NCBI GenBank assembly: GCA_013398955.1 | Contig: VWPU01011874.1 | Coordinates: forward strand, 1 to 64,000 | Length of the DNA stretch: 64,000 nt | Source: Callaeas wilsoni | Taxonomy: Eukaryota; Chordata; Aves; Passeriformes; Callaeidae | Direction: 5' to 3' | Part shown: positions 26,138 to 38,319 of the stretch, piece by piece | Position numbering within the stretch: the stretch's first letter is position 1 | Layout: the number at the start of each line of letters is the position of its first letter | Notes under the pieces: model-generated | What the model was told of the DNA's origin: nothing | What the model saw: only the letters and a program-made list of their open reading frames with translations | The model's database searches: none | Translations under genes and position numbers: made by a program

Positions 26138-27845
26138 ACATACCAACATACCAAAATGTTCAAATAATAGAGACTTATAGTGATTTTTAGCTTTATTTAT
26201 CTTATGGCTTTATTTATCTTTGTCATTTTACTGTTAGAACACAGGAGAAATAGGAAAAAAAGGTGAAATGAGAATCAGTAAAAACAAAACACTTCAAGAA
26301 AATTCCTGAAGGGCTGACAAGCTATACAACAGTGATAAAAATGTCATCAGTTTTCAATAAATAGGTCTGTCCACTGGTAATGTTAACCAGCCTCAGTTTT
26401 CTGGAGATCTGGAACAATGCAAGAAATATTCACACAAAAAAATTGTAGCCTTAAAAAAAATATATATTTAATATTAATTCTGAGTGGCTGGCATCATATA
26501 AGCCTACTGACATGAGAGAAAACCTAACCTTTAAGCTTGTGGTTTTTTGAAACAAAAGCCAGAGAGAAAACCAAAGAAATATAACTTGCAGCTTAACCAT
26601 TTCAACTGAAATGAATTCAAATGCTTCATCTTAGTAGTGTTTTGCAGATCAGAAAATTAATATGAATTTAAAGCAGTGTATTAAGAGTAATGAGAATTTA
26701 TGATATGTGTGTCCTAATATTAGAGATTAGTAATTTGAATGAGAAATGGATGTGTTTATTTATCTATGGGCAAATTAACTCACTTGGTGACCTTTCTCCA
26801 CTTATCTATAACTCAATGTATTTATATTTAAACACAATTATATACATTTTATGTCGAATAATCTTACCTGATACACTGAAGTTACCCAAAAAGACCCAAG
26901 TTGAACTCTGTTACATGATTTACATCAGTCATAATATTGATCATTATTATCGCAATACATTCCCTAAAGTCTGCTTTGTTCTTCTGACAAAGCAGTTTTC
27001 TGCATACATTGATTCTGATGAACTCCTATTTGAATGTCCAATTCTTGAAAGTATCTTAAAATTTCACCTGTGATTTTCTATTTTCAAAAGAGAATTTTAA
27101 AATTAATATTTTTATTCTTTGAAAGGTGAGACACATGCATTTTGTTGAAAAAAACCCTGATCTTGAGAATGCATAAAGGCTATGATAGTAAAAACATCTT
27201 TCAAGTGAGGCTATTTTCAGGTTTCTGACCCCTTAGAATAATTGGTTATTATAATGTTTTTATGTCAATTAGAGCATGAACTCATTCTTGTATTTAACTC
27301 CTGGCAAACATTTTTCATCAGTTTCTCAAGGACAACCTGGCACCGAAGCATGAGATTAAAAATTTTTATTTCCTTTATTTGGACCTAGCTGTCAGTTTCC
27401 TGATAGTAATTTCACTTACAGAAAAAAGAGTTGCAGGTAATACATATTTTTAGTACTGAGAACTCTGCCAGAGTATTACAGCTACACTGATTCTTCAACT
27501 ACTTTGTTTTATATGAGTATATGAAAACAATATTTTATGGGATTCATTATTTCATTATTTTTTTCCTTCCTGAATTCCTTCTTAACTCTTCTTAATTCAA
27601 AGTGAACTTTTTTTTTTTTAAAGATTGGGGACTGTTTGTTCTTATTATGTTGCATTTTTCCTATGTTCACTAAAAGATCCTCACAAAGTAAAATCGTCCT
27701 GAGAAATCAGAAATAATGTAGAAACAAAAGCAGATGAAAATGAATATATTCAAATAGCTCTAGCAGAACTCTGTAGCACCTTGTGAAAATGCAGTGTAAC
27801 AAGAAATAAAAAATATTTTTCCATCTTTTCCTTTACTCACCTGCC
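26138..27845. other. Unassigned AT-rich noncoding DNA
   Basis: A 127-codon plus frame at 26690-27073 is rich in I, Y and L, as expected of AT-rich DNA. It has no recognisable domain and no supporting splice or promoter context. No repeat family was identified. Confidence 0.5.
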
Positions 27846-28345
27846 AATCACAATTACAGCCCAGTTAAAGTGATTTCCACCATTACAAGTTGCACTGCGT
27901 CGGGTGGAAAGCTGCTAGCTTTCTTCATAACAGCCCATCTGGTGCTGTATTTTGGATTTATAGCTAAACCAGTGTTGATAACACAACAGTATTTCGGTTG
28001 TCACTGAATAGTGCTTGCACAACATCAAGGCTTTTTTCCCCCACTGTGGCCTCCTAGAATTAGGCTACAGCTGGGCCAGAAATTGAAGGGCACTGACAGG
28101 ACAGATGACTAAAATCAGCTAAAGGGATATTCCATATCATGTAACATGATCAGCATCAAAACCTTAGTTAAAGGAAGAAGTGGGGGGATTTTTGTTTTCC
28201 AGGATGATTGCTGCTAAGTCACCATCTCAGTTGGGAAAAGCTGTGATTGCCTTTGCATCCCTTGCATCCCCAACCTTACACCTACTCCACTGTCTTTATC
28301 TCAGCCCATAAGGATTTGGGGGGTTTTAATTGTTTATGGGTTGGC
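27846..28345 (+). mobile_element. Solo LTR remnant of an avian endogenous retrovirus-like element
   Basis: Several phrases typical of a widespread bird LTR occur in order. They are TGGTGCTGTATTTTGGATTT, AAACCAGTGTTGATAACAC, TAGTGCTTGCACAACATCAA, GGGATATTCCATATCATGTA and, near the end, CTTTATCTCAGCCCATAAGG. No coding region of gag, pol or env type follows on either side, so this is most simply a solo LTR. Boundaries are approximate because terminal dinucleotides and a target-site duplication could not be fixed. The LTR assignment rests on recognition, not on a database match. Confidence 0.7.
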
Positions 28346-31127
28346 TATTTATTGGTTTTTTTGTTTGGTTGTTTTTTGCTGATGAGGCTATTCCTGATTA
28401 AGACTCTTAAGATGAAAATATTAATAGGAATATCAAATTAAACTCACATATGTAATGTGATCTCTTTTGGTCATAAAAAGAACTAATAACACAGCTACCA
28501 TTATTCCATGAAATTCAGATTCCAGGAATGCTAACAGAAACGTGTTTCTGCTTCAAGCATAGCAAAACTGGACATAAGTGATAACATTCCTGCAATGAAA
28601 ATATTTCAAAGTAGCATTTCTAGGAGTCAAATCATTATACTGCTGTCAATAGATATTTTTCGGGCTGCTATTTGCAACTGATACTTTGCTTCATACCTTA
28701 TGTGTCAAACTAAACCCATATTTTTAGACTTCCTTTTTCTGGTAGTAGGAGAAAAAAAAGTATCTCCAGGTAACACCGTTGTATTGATAGGTACTTTAAA
28801 TAAAAAGAACAAAAATCCTGATGAGAGAAAAAAAGATGTCTATCTTAAGTGAAATGTTTATGAATTTCTGCAAAAGGACATTAAAATTAAACAGCAGTCT
28901 GATGTGCAGCAGTGATATTCTCCTTTTAGATGTTCTTAGTCACCCACTGAGCAGTCACTCACTGAAACTGTTGAGATTTAAGTGTCTATCTAACTGGATA
29001 ACTAAAGTACTCATGGTCTACATTCCTGATTTAATATTTCAAAAATTGCATCACCATATATTACTGTATCTTGAATTGGACTGCAATAAAACAAGTAATT
29101 GAAATAACAGTTATGATAGATATCCATTATAGATGGACTATTATGTCAATTATAGATGATATTACATTATTATATGATAAATTAAAGGCATGTCTTATCA
29201 TGCAATCATAGAAATGCGTGTCAACTCTACAGCTACTGAGTTAGTACTGGCTTATGGGGCAAGAATAGATGGAAACATGAAATGTTTAAGGAAAAATTCC
29301 TGATTTAATAAATTTTTCTGGCCTCTAAGTTTTTTTATTCATTTCTGGGACATAATAACAAGTATTAGAGGAGATGTGCTTTTCATCCCTTCAGTCAAGG
29401 GTCTGGCAGTATTTACTGGAAATACAGCACCCCAGTGTTCTAGGCTTATAACAGAGCTTCAGAGATCCATATTGTGTTAGAGCTTTTATGAGCTGTTTCC
29501 TGTAGGGGGAAAAATAACATGCAGATGCCACCAGCACATGAAAACAAAACAATTAATGAAAACTCCAAAGCTGAGTCCAGAACAGCAAACCCAGCGAATT
29601 CTAAAGCATGTTAATATCAGAGATAGAAGGAGCTAAATTGTTTACCCAAGGTGTTTCATGTACAGCAGCTATATACAGTCTAACTCATGAATATCACGGG
29701 TGAACTGGCTAATTAGTAAGACAGACTTCGCAAGAAGAGTAATCAGACTGCACCATTACCTGGTGGTTTCTGCAGGTCAAAGAGCTGATTGACACTGCTT
29801 CCTGTAAAACCTCCAAAACAAAGAGATCATCAAGATGTGCTACACAACTCTTTCTGTGCGATAAATTAATTCATCTGACTTCAAAAGTTAGTAATCTAAA
29901 ATTTCCTCACCCTCAGAGAGGCCACTATTATTTTGGACAGTCAACTTTTCAATAAGACACAGGAATTTAAATAGTAGTCTTATTTCTGATCACACTGATT
30001 TAACCAAATATGGTTTTGCTTGTAAACCTTAAATTTAAGGAAACAATTGGTAGTCTTCACACAAGGAACTATTAATGGAATAACTAGCAAAGTATCAAGA
30101 GTTCTCCTCTGACCCTGCTTATTTTACAACAAAACTTAAAAAGCTAATATATGCAAATATCAGCAGTTTTTTAAAACAGATTTATATTATAGATACTTCA
30201 AAACTCTAAGTATAAATATTTAGCAAAACTTTGATTAAACTTTCAGAGTTTATCTACAATCTCCCCTTCCAAAGGTAGTTTAATCTCTCTATCTTCACAT
30301 TTTAAAATGGCAGAACCCTTTTATACAGTTGAGGGAGAAAAACTTCTATATTTCATATTGATTATTTTTTAAAATTCAAATCCATATTTTTAAAGAACAG
30401 AACTCAAAGCACAAAAAAATTCCTCATAACAATTTTTTCATCTCTTAGATTGCAGAAATCATCATCCAGGCAACTAGGGCAACAGGCTAGGTCTTAGAAA
30501 TCCTAGAAGCAACAGAAAAACATTGGAAATATTTTTGACTTCTGGGATTTTTTTTCAGCTATCATTAGAGTTCTTTAGTTTCTCAGTCACTGCAGAGTCC
30601 CAAACCCATCTCTTTTTTCCTACTGTTTTCCTTGGTTCAGACAGCCAGGATGCAAATGATTCTATGCAAAGGACGAAAAGATGTAACAAAAAAATAAATT
30701 CCCAACTCTTTTATATCTTTTGGATTCTCCTAAGTTAGTTCTTAGGAAATGCTTATGAAAGGATAAATTCCTACACTCAGTCGAAGTTAGACATCAACTT
30801 CAATAAAGAGTGCATTTCACTCTTCCCTAATTTCATAGCCATCAGTGTCAAAATTGGCAACAAAGCTTCGCTGTTCCAAACTGAAACAGACTTTTCTGTT
30901 ATAGAAATGAGCAAAGAACAAAGGTACAAGGAACCAAAAGGGATTTCTTCATGTTCATGAGTTAGAGAGCACACCTGAATGCAGTTGGAAAACTGAAATC
31001 CAGTTCTTTGAGGTAGAGCAGACAGCTACCAGTATGGGGTTCCTACTCTCTTCTATAACAAGTTACATGTAGGAACCCAGTGGTATCATTCACCTATTCT
31101 ACAACATTATTACTCTAAGACCTCAAA
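28346..31127. other. Unassigned AT-rich noncoding DNA
   Basis: No gene, splice-flanked exon or repeat family was recognised. A T-rich tract directly follows the LTR at 28350-28380. Confidence 0.55.
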
Positions 31128-31255
31128 AATAAAAAGCCAACAACAAACCCAAACCCTAAAAAAAAAAAAAACCAAAAAAAGCAAAACAACAACACCCCTA
31201 ACCCACCTCCCCTCCCAAAAAACCCAAAACAAAACCATCACAACCAAAAAATGAA
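31128..31255. repeat. A/C low-complexity tract
   Basis: About 125 bases composed almost entirely of A and C, with A runs of up to 14 and short C runs (for example ACCCACCTCCCCTCCC). It has no fixed period. Confidence 0.8.
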
Positions 31256-31844
31256 GCTATTAAAACCTTTTAAACCCTCTGAGAGTTACCCAGGTTTTCT
31301 TGTGCTATGATATGACTCAAACCAGGAATTCAAGTGTCTTCTAGCTTTTCTAGTGTATACAGAAGTAATCCATGGAGCCTCCCCCAAGCAAATAGCTATT
31401 TTTCCTGTTTCACAATACCTAGAGACATTTTTAGCACATTCCTTTGTCATCACTCATATGACTCATATAGATTTAGGCATTTTAGTTTTTATTTTACTTT
31501 CAAGAATGTCTGTTGATGAATAACTAAGAAGCAGTTCAAGCTCTGCGTGCTTTTCACTTTATCATCTCAACTTGGCTGAAGAAAACAGTACACATGAAAT
31601 ATTTATGTTACATACCAGAAATGCTTCTTGCAGGGAAACAGCAGAAGACTGGGTTCAGTCCTGGCATGGTTCTATAGCACTTTACAAATATAACTTTCAC
31701 TCCTACTACTAGAGACCGAAATCTCAGGCACTCAGCCTTCCATTTTGCTAAATGCACCTCTTATTTACTTAACTTACAGCAGTTAATTATGGTATAAAAA
31801 CTAAAAAGTCACTATAAGAAAGAAAGACAGTTTGTGAGAGACCA
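31256..31844. other. Unassigned noncoding DNA
   Basis: No recognisable gene or repeat. Confidence 0.5.
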
Positions 31845-32325
31845 TTTAGTACTTGGACATCTATCCTCTCAGAGAACAGCAAGGACCAGCTTCTCCCTAA
31901 GGGCTGGGAAGCCCAGGAAGATGTCATGGCCAGGAGGGACAGAAGCCAGAGCATGATCTCACAGTACCCAACCAAGACAAGCAGGACAAAACCTGAGATG
32001 GTGGGTCCACCCAAAGCCCAGGTCACAGGGCAATAGTGCAGTGACGAGACAAGTCTGAGGTCAGGTCACAGTCAGGATCATGTGCATTGGACCTGCCAGG
32101 CAGAACCAAGGTCAAGCCAGCCACAAGTCAAACTCCTGTCCCAAGGTTCCTGCAGCCAGGCACAGCTGAGCAAGACAGCACCACAGCTTAGGGAGAGAGG
32201 AAGTGCCCAGGGCAGAGCTTAAATACAGCTCCTGGCCCATGGCAGTGGGTGGAGGCCTCAGGTGAGGCTGATTGGAGTCATTAAGGCTGACTAATGCACT
32301 CACCACCCTGACACATTGACCGTCT
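31845..32325. repeat. GC-rich unclassified interspersed repeat
   Basis: This block of about 480 bases is much richer in G and C than its flanks and is purine-biased on the plus strand, with recurring GGTCACAG, AGGTCA and CCAGG phrases. It contains GGGCAGAGCTTAAATACAGC, which looks like a promoter-type TTAAATA box. It ends near CACCACCCTGACACATTGAC. Composition and abrupt edges argue for an inserted repeat, possibly an LTR, but the family is not known to me. Minus-strand frames of 64-79 codons inside it are not considered genes. Confidence 0.45.
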
Positions 32326-32722
32326 ATCCTTCTAAATCATTTCCAATATGTACTCTTACTGTAGCATCTGACCACTTCAAATGAAAATTATTAGAGTTTT
32401 TGCCAAGATTTCAGAGCTTTTTTTTTTCTTTTCATGGAATAGAATTTGCATTCTGGATTTTCTATACATTATTAATATCTGATTGGCCTACCCTCGTCCT
32501 GCTTTGTTTTTTGCTTTTTTTTAATTTAAATTGTGAATTTGTTTTGGTTATTGTTTAGAATACCTAGAATTCACTTGAAAACCCATACTATTTTTCCACT
32601 TCTTTTCACTGTAAATTGAAAAACCCTGTTTCAGTCAAGCCTGATAACCCAGGCTGGTGCTATGACACTGCTAAAAGGCTTCAGGGATTAGCAGTTTTGG
32701 AGACATACTTACAGGCTATGCG

Positions 32723-33088
32723 ATGGCTGCAACAGCCCCAGGAGTAAAAGGTCCTTTCTGTGGATCTATGAATGTAGTAAAACCAAAGAACAGCAAGGCT
32801 AAAGGGAATCTTATTTTCCTGAGCAGTCAAAACCCCACAGGATACACAGAATCAGAGAGAAAACTGACAGTAACTTTTAGAATTCTGGCAACTGCTGTGA
32901 GCCAAACAGCTGCTGCTGACAAACCAGGGAATGGTGTATCTCCCTTCTGCCCTAGTATCCCATATCTCAGCTGTAAGGTACAGCTGCACAGTTACCTCCA
33001 GGTGGAAACGAGTGTGCTCTGGTTGTATTCTAAGCCTGAAAGATGGGATAATTTCCAAACCAGAAGAAATGTTGCCAAGTTAGCATGA
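32723..33088 (+). CDS. Lone 121-codon frame of unknown nature
   Basis: The frame opens with GCGATGG, a favourable vertebrate initiation context with G at -3 and +4, and starts MAATAPGVKGPFCGSMN. I do not recognise the product. No signal peptide, membrane segment or known motif is evident; the middle is serine-, threonine- and alanine-rich. A good splice-donor match (AAGGGTAAGTG, donor GT at about 33149) lies 60 bases after the stop. No promoter or upstream exon was found. It may be a chance frame, an exon of a non-coding transcript, or a decayed gene. I treat it as unproven. Confidence 0.15.
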   Translation: MAATAPGVKGPFCGSMNVVKPKNSKAKGNLIFLSSQNPTGYTESERKLTVTFRILATAVSQTAAADKPGNGVSPFCPSIPYLSCKVQLHSYLQVETSVLWLYSKPERWDNFQTRRNVAKLA

Positions 33089-33158
33089 TCTTGAGCTATT
33101 AAGCCTTGCTGACAAGCTGCACATAAAACACAAGTAGATGCCCCAAGGGTAAGTGTTG

Positions 33159-36100
33159 AATTTTTCCTCCCTTCCTGCAGAGTATTGCATGGATTTATGT
33201 CTAATTCCCTGTTCTTCATATCTACCTTGCCTGCATCTGTGTGTTGATAGGACAGCTGTTTTCAGTGTTTTAAGGATATTTAGACATTCCTCAAGTGAAT
33301 TAATGCCCCGTGTCAAGTATAGAGACTCTTGATTCGTAATATATATCAAGAAGGTAAAATGCCTTAGTCCATTACTTGTTTCCAGAATGTATTTGTATAT
33401 TCATCCTCAGGAAAGGATTAAAAATTCCTACATGCATAGTATTTTCTATTCTTTCCTACCACTAAGCTGTTGAATAGCAGAAGCTGTTCAAGTTTTTAAG
33501 AGGAAAGAGAAAAAAGAAATGTTTAAATGTAGATATTGAAAGCTAAACAAGCCCAAAATGTTCTCTCAGATAATAGTAAAGAAACATGAGAGATGCTCTA
33601 ACGGATAAAATTGCTGTGAAACACTTGAACCAACAAAGCGAGTGTTTATAAAATGTTTACCTGTTTTTGTAATTTAAGGTACACGATTTCCTTCTATAAA
33701 CTGAACTTTGTGAGTAGCAAAAATCATTGTGCAAGAACAGTGTTGCCCATGCTGACAATTTTATTGTCATACTCATAATATTTGGTGGTTTTCCTAAAGC
33801 TGTGGATTCCAACATTATTACATTTCAAGAGACTCTCAGTTTTAATTTCAAAATAAAAAATATTTTTAGTCGTCTTGAGTTTTAGAGAAAAGAATGTTTA
33901 TATGCTAAATATTCAAAACTCAAAGAACAAATATGAAATATGTAATAAATAGAGCTTAAGAATTAATAAATCTGCAGGTATTTTAATCCAGTCAAGTCTT
34001 TTTATAAAATCTTGTTTCAATTTCTGAGCAGCTGAGATTATCACTTATACACAGTTTCATAACTCTTTTGTTTTGCCATGAGGTATTTGTATCACACAGA
34101 GCTGAAACTAAAGCTTCATGTAATAGCGTCATCTTTGGGTTCATTTTTAGGTGTATCCTTAGAGGTTTTTCACAAGTGTTTCAAAATATGTTTGCAAGAA
34201 AGCATCACTGCAGCCAGAACCATGTCAGGAGCTTAAACTTTAATAAGAAAACTTCTGAAAAAATGCTTTTTATCAGAAAAATTATGCCCCCTTGATTCAA
34301 TTCAGCAGACCTTCAGGTCCACATCGTGTCTTGTTTCTGCATTCTAAATTAAAATGTCTTCTAAGTAGTAGTTGTTTCTTTTTTACAAACATAGAGAGAA
34401 AAAACAATGTGATAACATTTTAAAATTTTTTCTTAATTACCATAATGTTAAATACTTTAGCAGACCTTAAACAGTTAAAAGGAACTGAAGACAAGCATAG
34501 GCACAGAAGTCTAACACTCCACGTCTTTGCTGGTATCATGAACATTTCAGAGACATCTAAAATTACACACTGTGCAAAAAAAAGTACACTGACACTGTAG
34601 GAGCATACTGGTTTTAATCTGTTTCTTAAATGTCATCTAAGCCCTGAGAGGAACCTAAACTATACTTCTCTCATTGACCTCTCAGCAGGCACAGTGCTGT
34701 GTCAGGAAAGTTGAGATGTCCTCTCCTTCAGGCTTGGAAGGTTTGAACTGATAGCTCTCTCCTCTTAAACCTGGCCTTGACTTTCATTGTCCCTTTGGAA
34801 GAAAGTGTAATGAGTAATGCAGGGAACATAAAGGAGACATTACTTTAGTTCCCATTCCTAAAACTGTTCCCATTTTTAATCAAATGACCATTGAAGTACC
34901 CCATCTCTTTGGCAGATGCAGAAGGACAAACCCTTGTACTTGCTTCTCAGATTGTAAAATCAGAAAGCCAGAGAGTTTTTGAATCCTGATGTTCTTGGTA
35001 TGTTTTAGGACAATTTATAATTTTGGATTGTGCAACAGTATAGGCTCTGAGATTCCTGTTCATGCTAAAAAGATTTATTTAGTGAGTACTAGTATCCTAG
35101 AAAGCATATTTATTTAGGGAAACCTTTGAAACAGTTTCCTGAGGTTCTAATTCATAAGCTTGAAAAGTTTGAAAACATTGAATGTCAGCTTCTGAAAATC
35201 AATAATTTTCTCCAGGTTCCTAAGTCTAGTCCCTTTTCTTTTTCTTTCCCCAAAGGTAGACACCAAAACACCTTTGAGAACTTGGGACCGAATGATGGGA
35301 GGCACCAAGAGTTAGTCACCCAATGTACACTGGTGCCTTCAGGACACACATCTATATATTCCTGTGTCTGAAAAGTTTTAGAAAATATAAGATTTTGATT
35401 CATGTCTACAGAAGCAAACATCTGAGGTTGTTTCAGAGGAATTAACTCTGAACTGAGGCAGAAAACAGATCACTGTAGGGTGTTGCCATCTTCAGATGCT
35501 GAAGAAATTTTGCCAGATTTCATCTACCAGCCTGGCAGCTCCTAAATCACAGAGATATTTTTTGAAAATGTTACCTACACTCTGTTGTGACTAATGATAG
35601 CTCAAACTCTAGAGAGCAATTTGGAGGTCATTCTGTGCCTGCTGCCTCTATTTCATCAGTCCTCTCATGGGGCACACTCCATGCTTTGGGAAATAGTTAG
35701 GAATTTGTTGTGTTTGTAGTGCTTTGAAGATGAAAACCACTGTAGATTAACAAGTTTTAGGTTGAAATGACTCTGATTATACTTCATAAAATGTTATTTA
35801 TTTATTTCAGAAGTACCATAGATCTTGTTGATATCCTGATTTTGACCCTGCTTAATAGAAGGAAGGATAAATATTTCCAGTTCTTTTCCATTTAGCCATT
35901 ACTCTTTTCCCGCTATCTTATATGTAAGTTGTAAAAAACAGAAAGGTAAGATGTGTTGCTCTCTTCAATATAAAGTTTGTCTTGACCGCTATCTAACTTG
36001 TAATTTGTAAAATCTTGTACAAGAAAAATGACTTGATTTGGCACAATTTGAAGCACTAATGTTTTTCAGCCTTTTACATTAAAAATCTCCTTAATCTTAA

Positions 36101-37273
36101 AGTCAAATATTCTTGCAGTTACATTTGCCCATTGTAAAAATTTTACCAACCTATGATCCCCCCCCTGCACTACGCCTCCAGATCATCTTCCAAATAAATT
36201 CCTTTTTAAGTTCTGTCTCGTCTCTTCTCTCTTTTAGCAATTTTGAATTCCAGATAGGAAGGGGCTCCTTTTCTTTCACCTCTGGCTAAGAAGAAGCATA
36301 GGTTAATAACTACAGCAATTCACTGCAATTAAACAAGAAGGCTGTCCTGTGGTTTCCCCTCTAAGGCCTGATCATAGTCAATGCACCATGCATAGAAGGG
36401 AACAGCTAGAATGGCAGGAACAACTCCTTCTGCATCTCAGGGAATAGAAGCATGTTCAGTCTGTTTGGAATCTGAGGGGATTTTGGCTGCTAACACCTGC
36501 TGACTGCACCATAGTGATTTTAGGCAGCAGCTCTCCGACAGGAACTCTGAGCTAAGATTCATCTATAGTCTAATGCAGACATCCTAAAAGGTTTCCAAAC
36601 ACATAAGCTAACAATCATGTCTAGTCTTTCTGGCTGCAGATGACTTTTCTATGTGAACATTGCATATCTAAATTGAAAATTCATGTATAGGTTATAATAA
36701 GTCTATCACATCCGTATAGATGACTTTCAATTGCAAATCATGTGAAAACCAGTCACAAATAGTGATCCATATCCCATCTTAAGGCTCCTGCTTCAACTTT
36801 CAGCTAATAGCAACTGAGCGACATCCTCTACTCAGAAGTACCAATGCAACAACTCTATATGTTTTTTCAACAGACTTACTGTACAGAAATTAAAATTTAT
36901 CTTATTCTAATGCTCAGTAATTATACAATCAGTAAACAGCTAGCCAGCTAATAAGGCTGAGTAATGCAATGACCTATGGTTTAAGATTACCCTCCTGAAT
37001 AACAAACAACCCTTTTTCAGGATACACATGCCTAGTATCCATTTTCTTTATCTAGGAGAATACTGATAAGAGTCAGGTTCCTGTCAAACTCCATGTTCTG
37101 CCCTGAATAGCAGAGAACAACCTACCAAAATACAGCTGGCGAGTATAGGCATTACACTGTGTCTGTAAAGTAAGAGATGAGCAACTTTACATACCTATAT
37201 GAGATAGAGCCTGGATATTGCAGCTCTTTCATGTTGGGAACACTGAGAAGCAGGATCTAGTCCTATCCTCCAT
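33159..37273. other. Unassigned AT-rich noncoding DNA
   Basis: No recognisable repeat family or exon in about 4.1 kb. Overlapping frames at 35126-35421 on both strands lack motifs. Confidence 0.55.
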
Positions 37274-37790
37274 AGAATCATAGAATCATCCTTTGACCAA
37301 ACACCACCATGTCAACTAAACCAAGCACTAGGTGCCAGGTCCAGTTGTTTCTTGAATACTGCCAGTTTTGGTGACTCTACCACCTCGCTGGGCAGTCCAC
37401 ATCAATGTTTGACAACTCTTCCAGTAAAGAAATTCTTCCTGATGTCCAACCTGAACCTCCCCTGGCAAGCCGGAGGCCGTTTCCGCGTGTCCTGTCACCA
37501 GTTGCCTGGGAGAAGAGGCCAACCCCTCTTGGCTCCCCTTTCAAGGAGTTGTAGAGAGCAATAAGGTCTCTCCTAAGCCTCCTTTTCTGCAGTCTAAACA
37601 CCCTCAGCTCCCTCAGCTGCCCCTCATAGGACTTAATCTTTCAACAATTCACCAACCTCATTGTCCTTTTCTGGATAGGGTCCAGCACATCAGCATCTTT
37701 CTTGAAGTGAGAGGCCCAGAACTGAACACAGGACTTGAGGTACAGCCTCAACAAGGCTGAGTGCAGAGGTATAATCATTTCCCTAGGTGA
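37274..37790 (-). mobile_element. CR1 LINE 3' end, minus strand
   Basis: In plus orientation the element opens AGAATCATAGAATCATCC, the reversed CR1 terminal repeat. It runs through 3' UTR and the C-terminal ORF2 region. On the minus strand [20 protein letters not shown] and SALLRLYLKSCVQFWASHFK are clear CR1 ORF2 blocks. It ends by 5' truncation near 37790. Divergence is moderate and frameshifts are present. Confidence 0.92.
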
Positions 37791-38319
37791 TTGAACAAAG
37801 ATATTCACATTTTTGTGATCTGCTTCAGGACACTGAATCATTGTTCCTCTTACCTGTTGATCAGCTGCAGCTGCAGAGTACTGAGAGTGCTGGAAGCACA
37901 TAAAAAGGTTCTTCTGATGGATTTCAAAATTTTTTTTTTTTTATTTCATGGAACAGTGTGAAGAGCATGATCTACAGGACAAGAGCTGTGACATGAGTCT
38001 ATTTAATAGTGAAAAGCAAAACCATTTTTGTGGATCTGAACCAGGAGGAGGGAGAAAAATTTAGTGCTTCCCCATCCTTCTTTCCTATTGTTGAGGAATG
38101 AAACAAGGAGGATTCAAAACAACAGCAAAAAAATACTCTGTGCACCTTATTTCCATAATCTTTCTGGGTTTTCATAGTTTCACAAACGTGTATTTTAACG
38201 TATTTGATACCAGTCTGTGTAAATTTCAAATCTTTAGTGTTTATTTTTGACTTTGGCTTGCAATGATTATGATCTTTCAGGATAAGACAATGGTAATCCA
38301 TTAACATTTAGCATTTTGC
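37791..38319. other. Unassigned DNA between a CR1 and the Gypsy-like relic
   Basis: A 102-codon minus frame at 37999-38307 directly follows the integrase-like block on the minus strand. It could be the tail of the relic's pol gene or its 3' flank, but I see no motif to prove it. A poly-T run sits at about 37931. Confidence 0.4.

Noticed and set aside
26690..27073. 127-codon plus frame
   Set aside because: Amino-acid composition is that of AT-rich random DNA; there is no motif, no splice context and no similarity I recognise.
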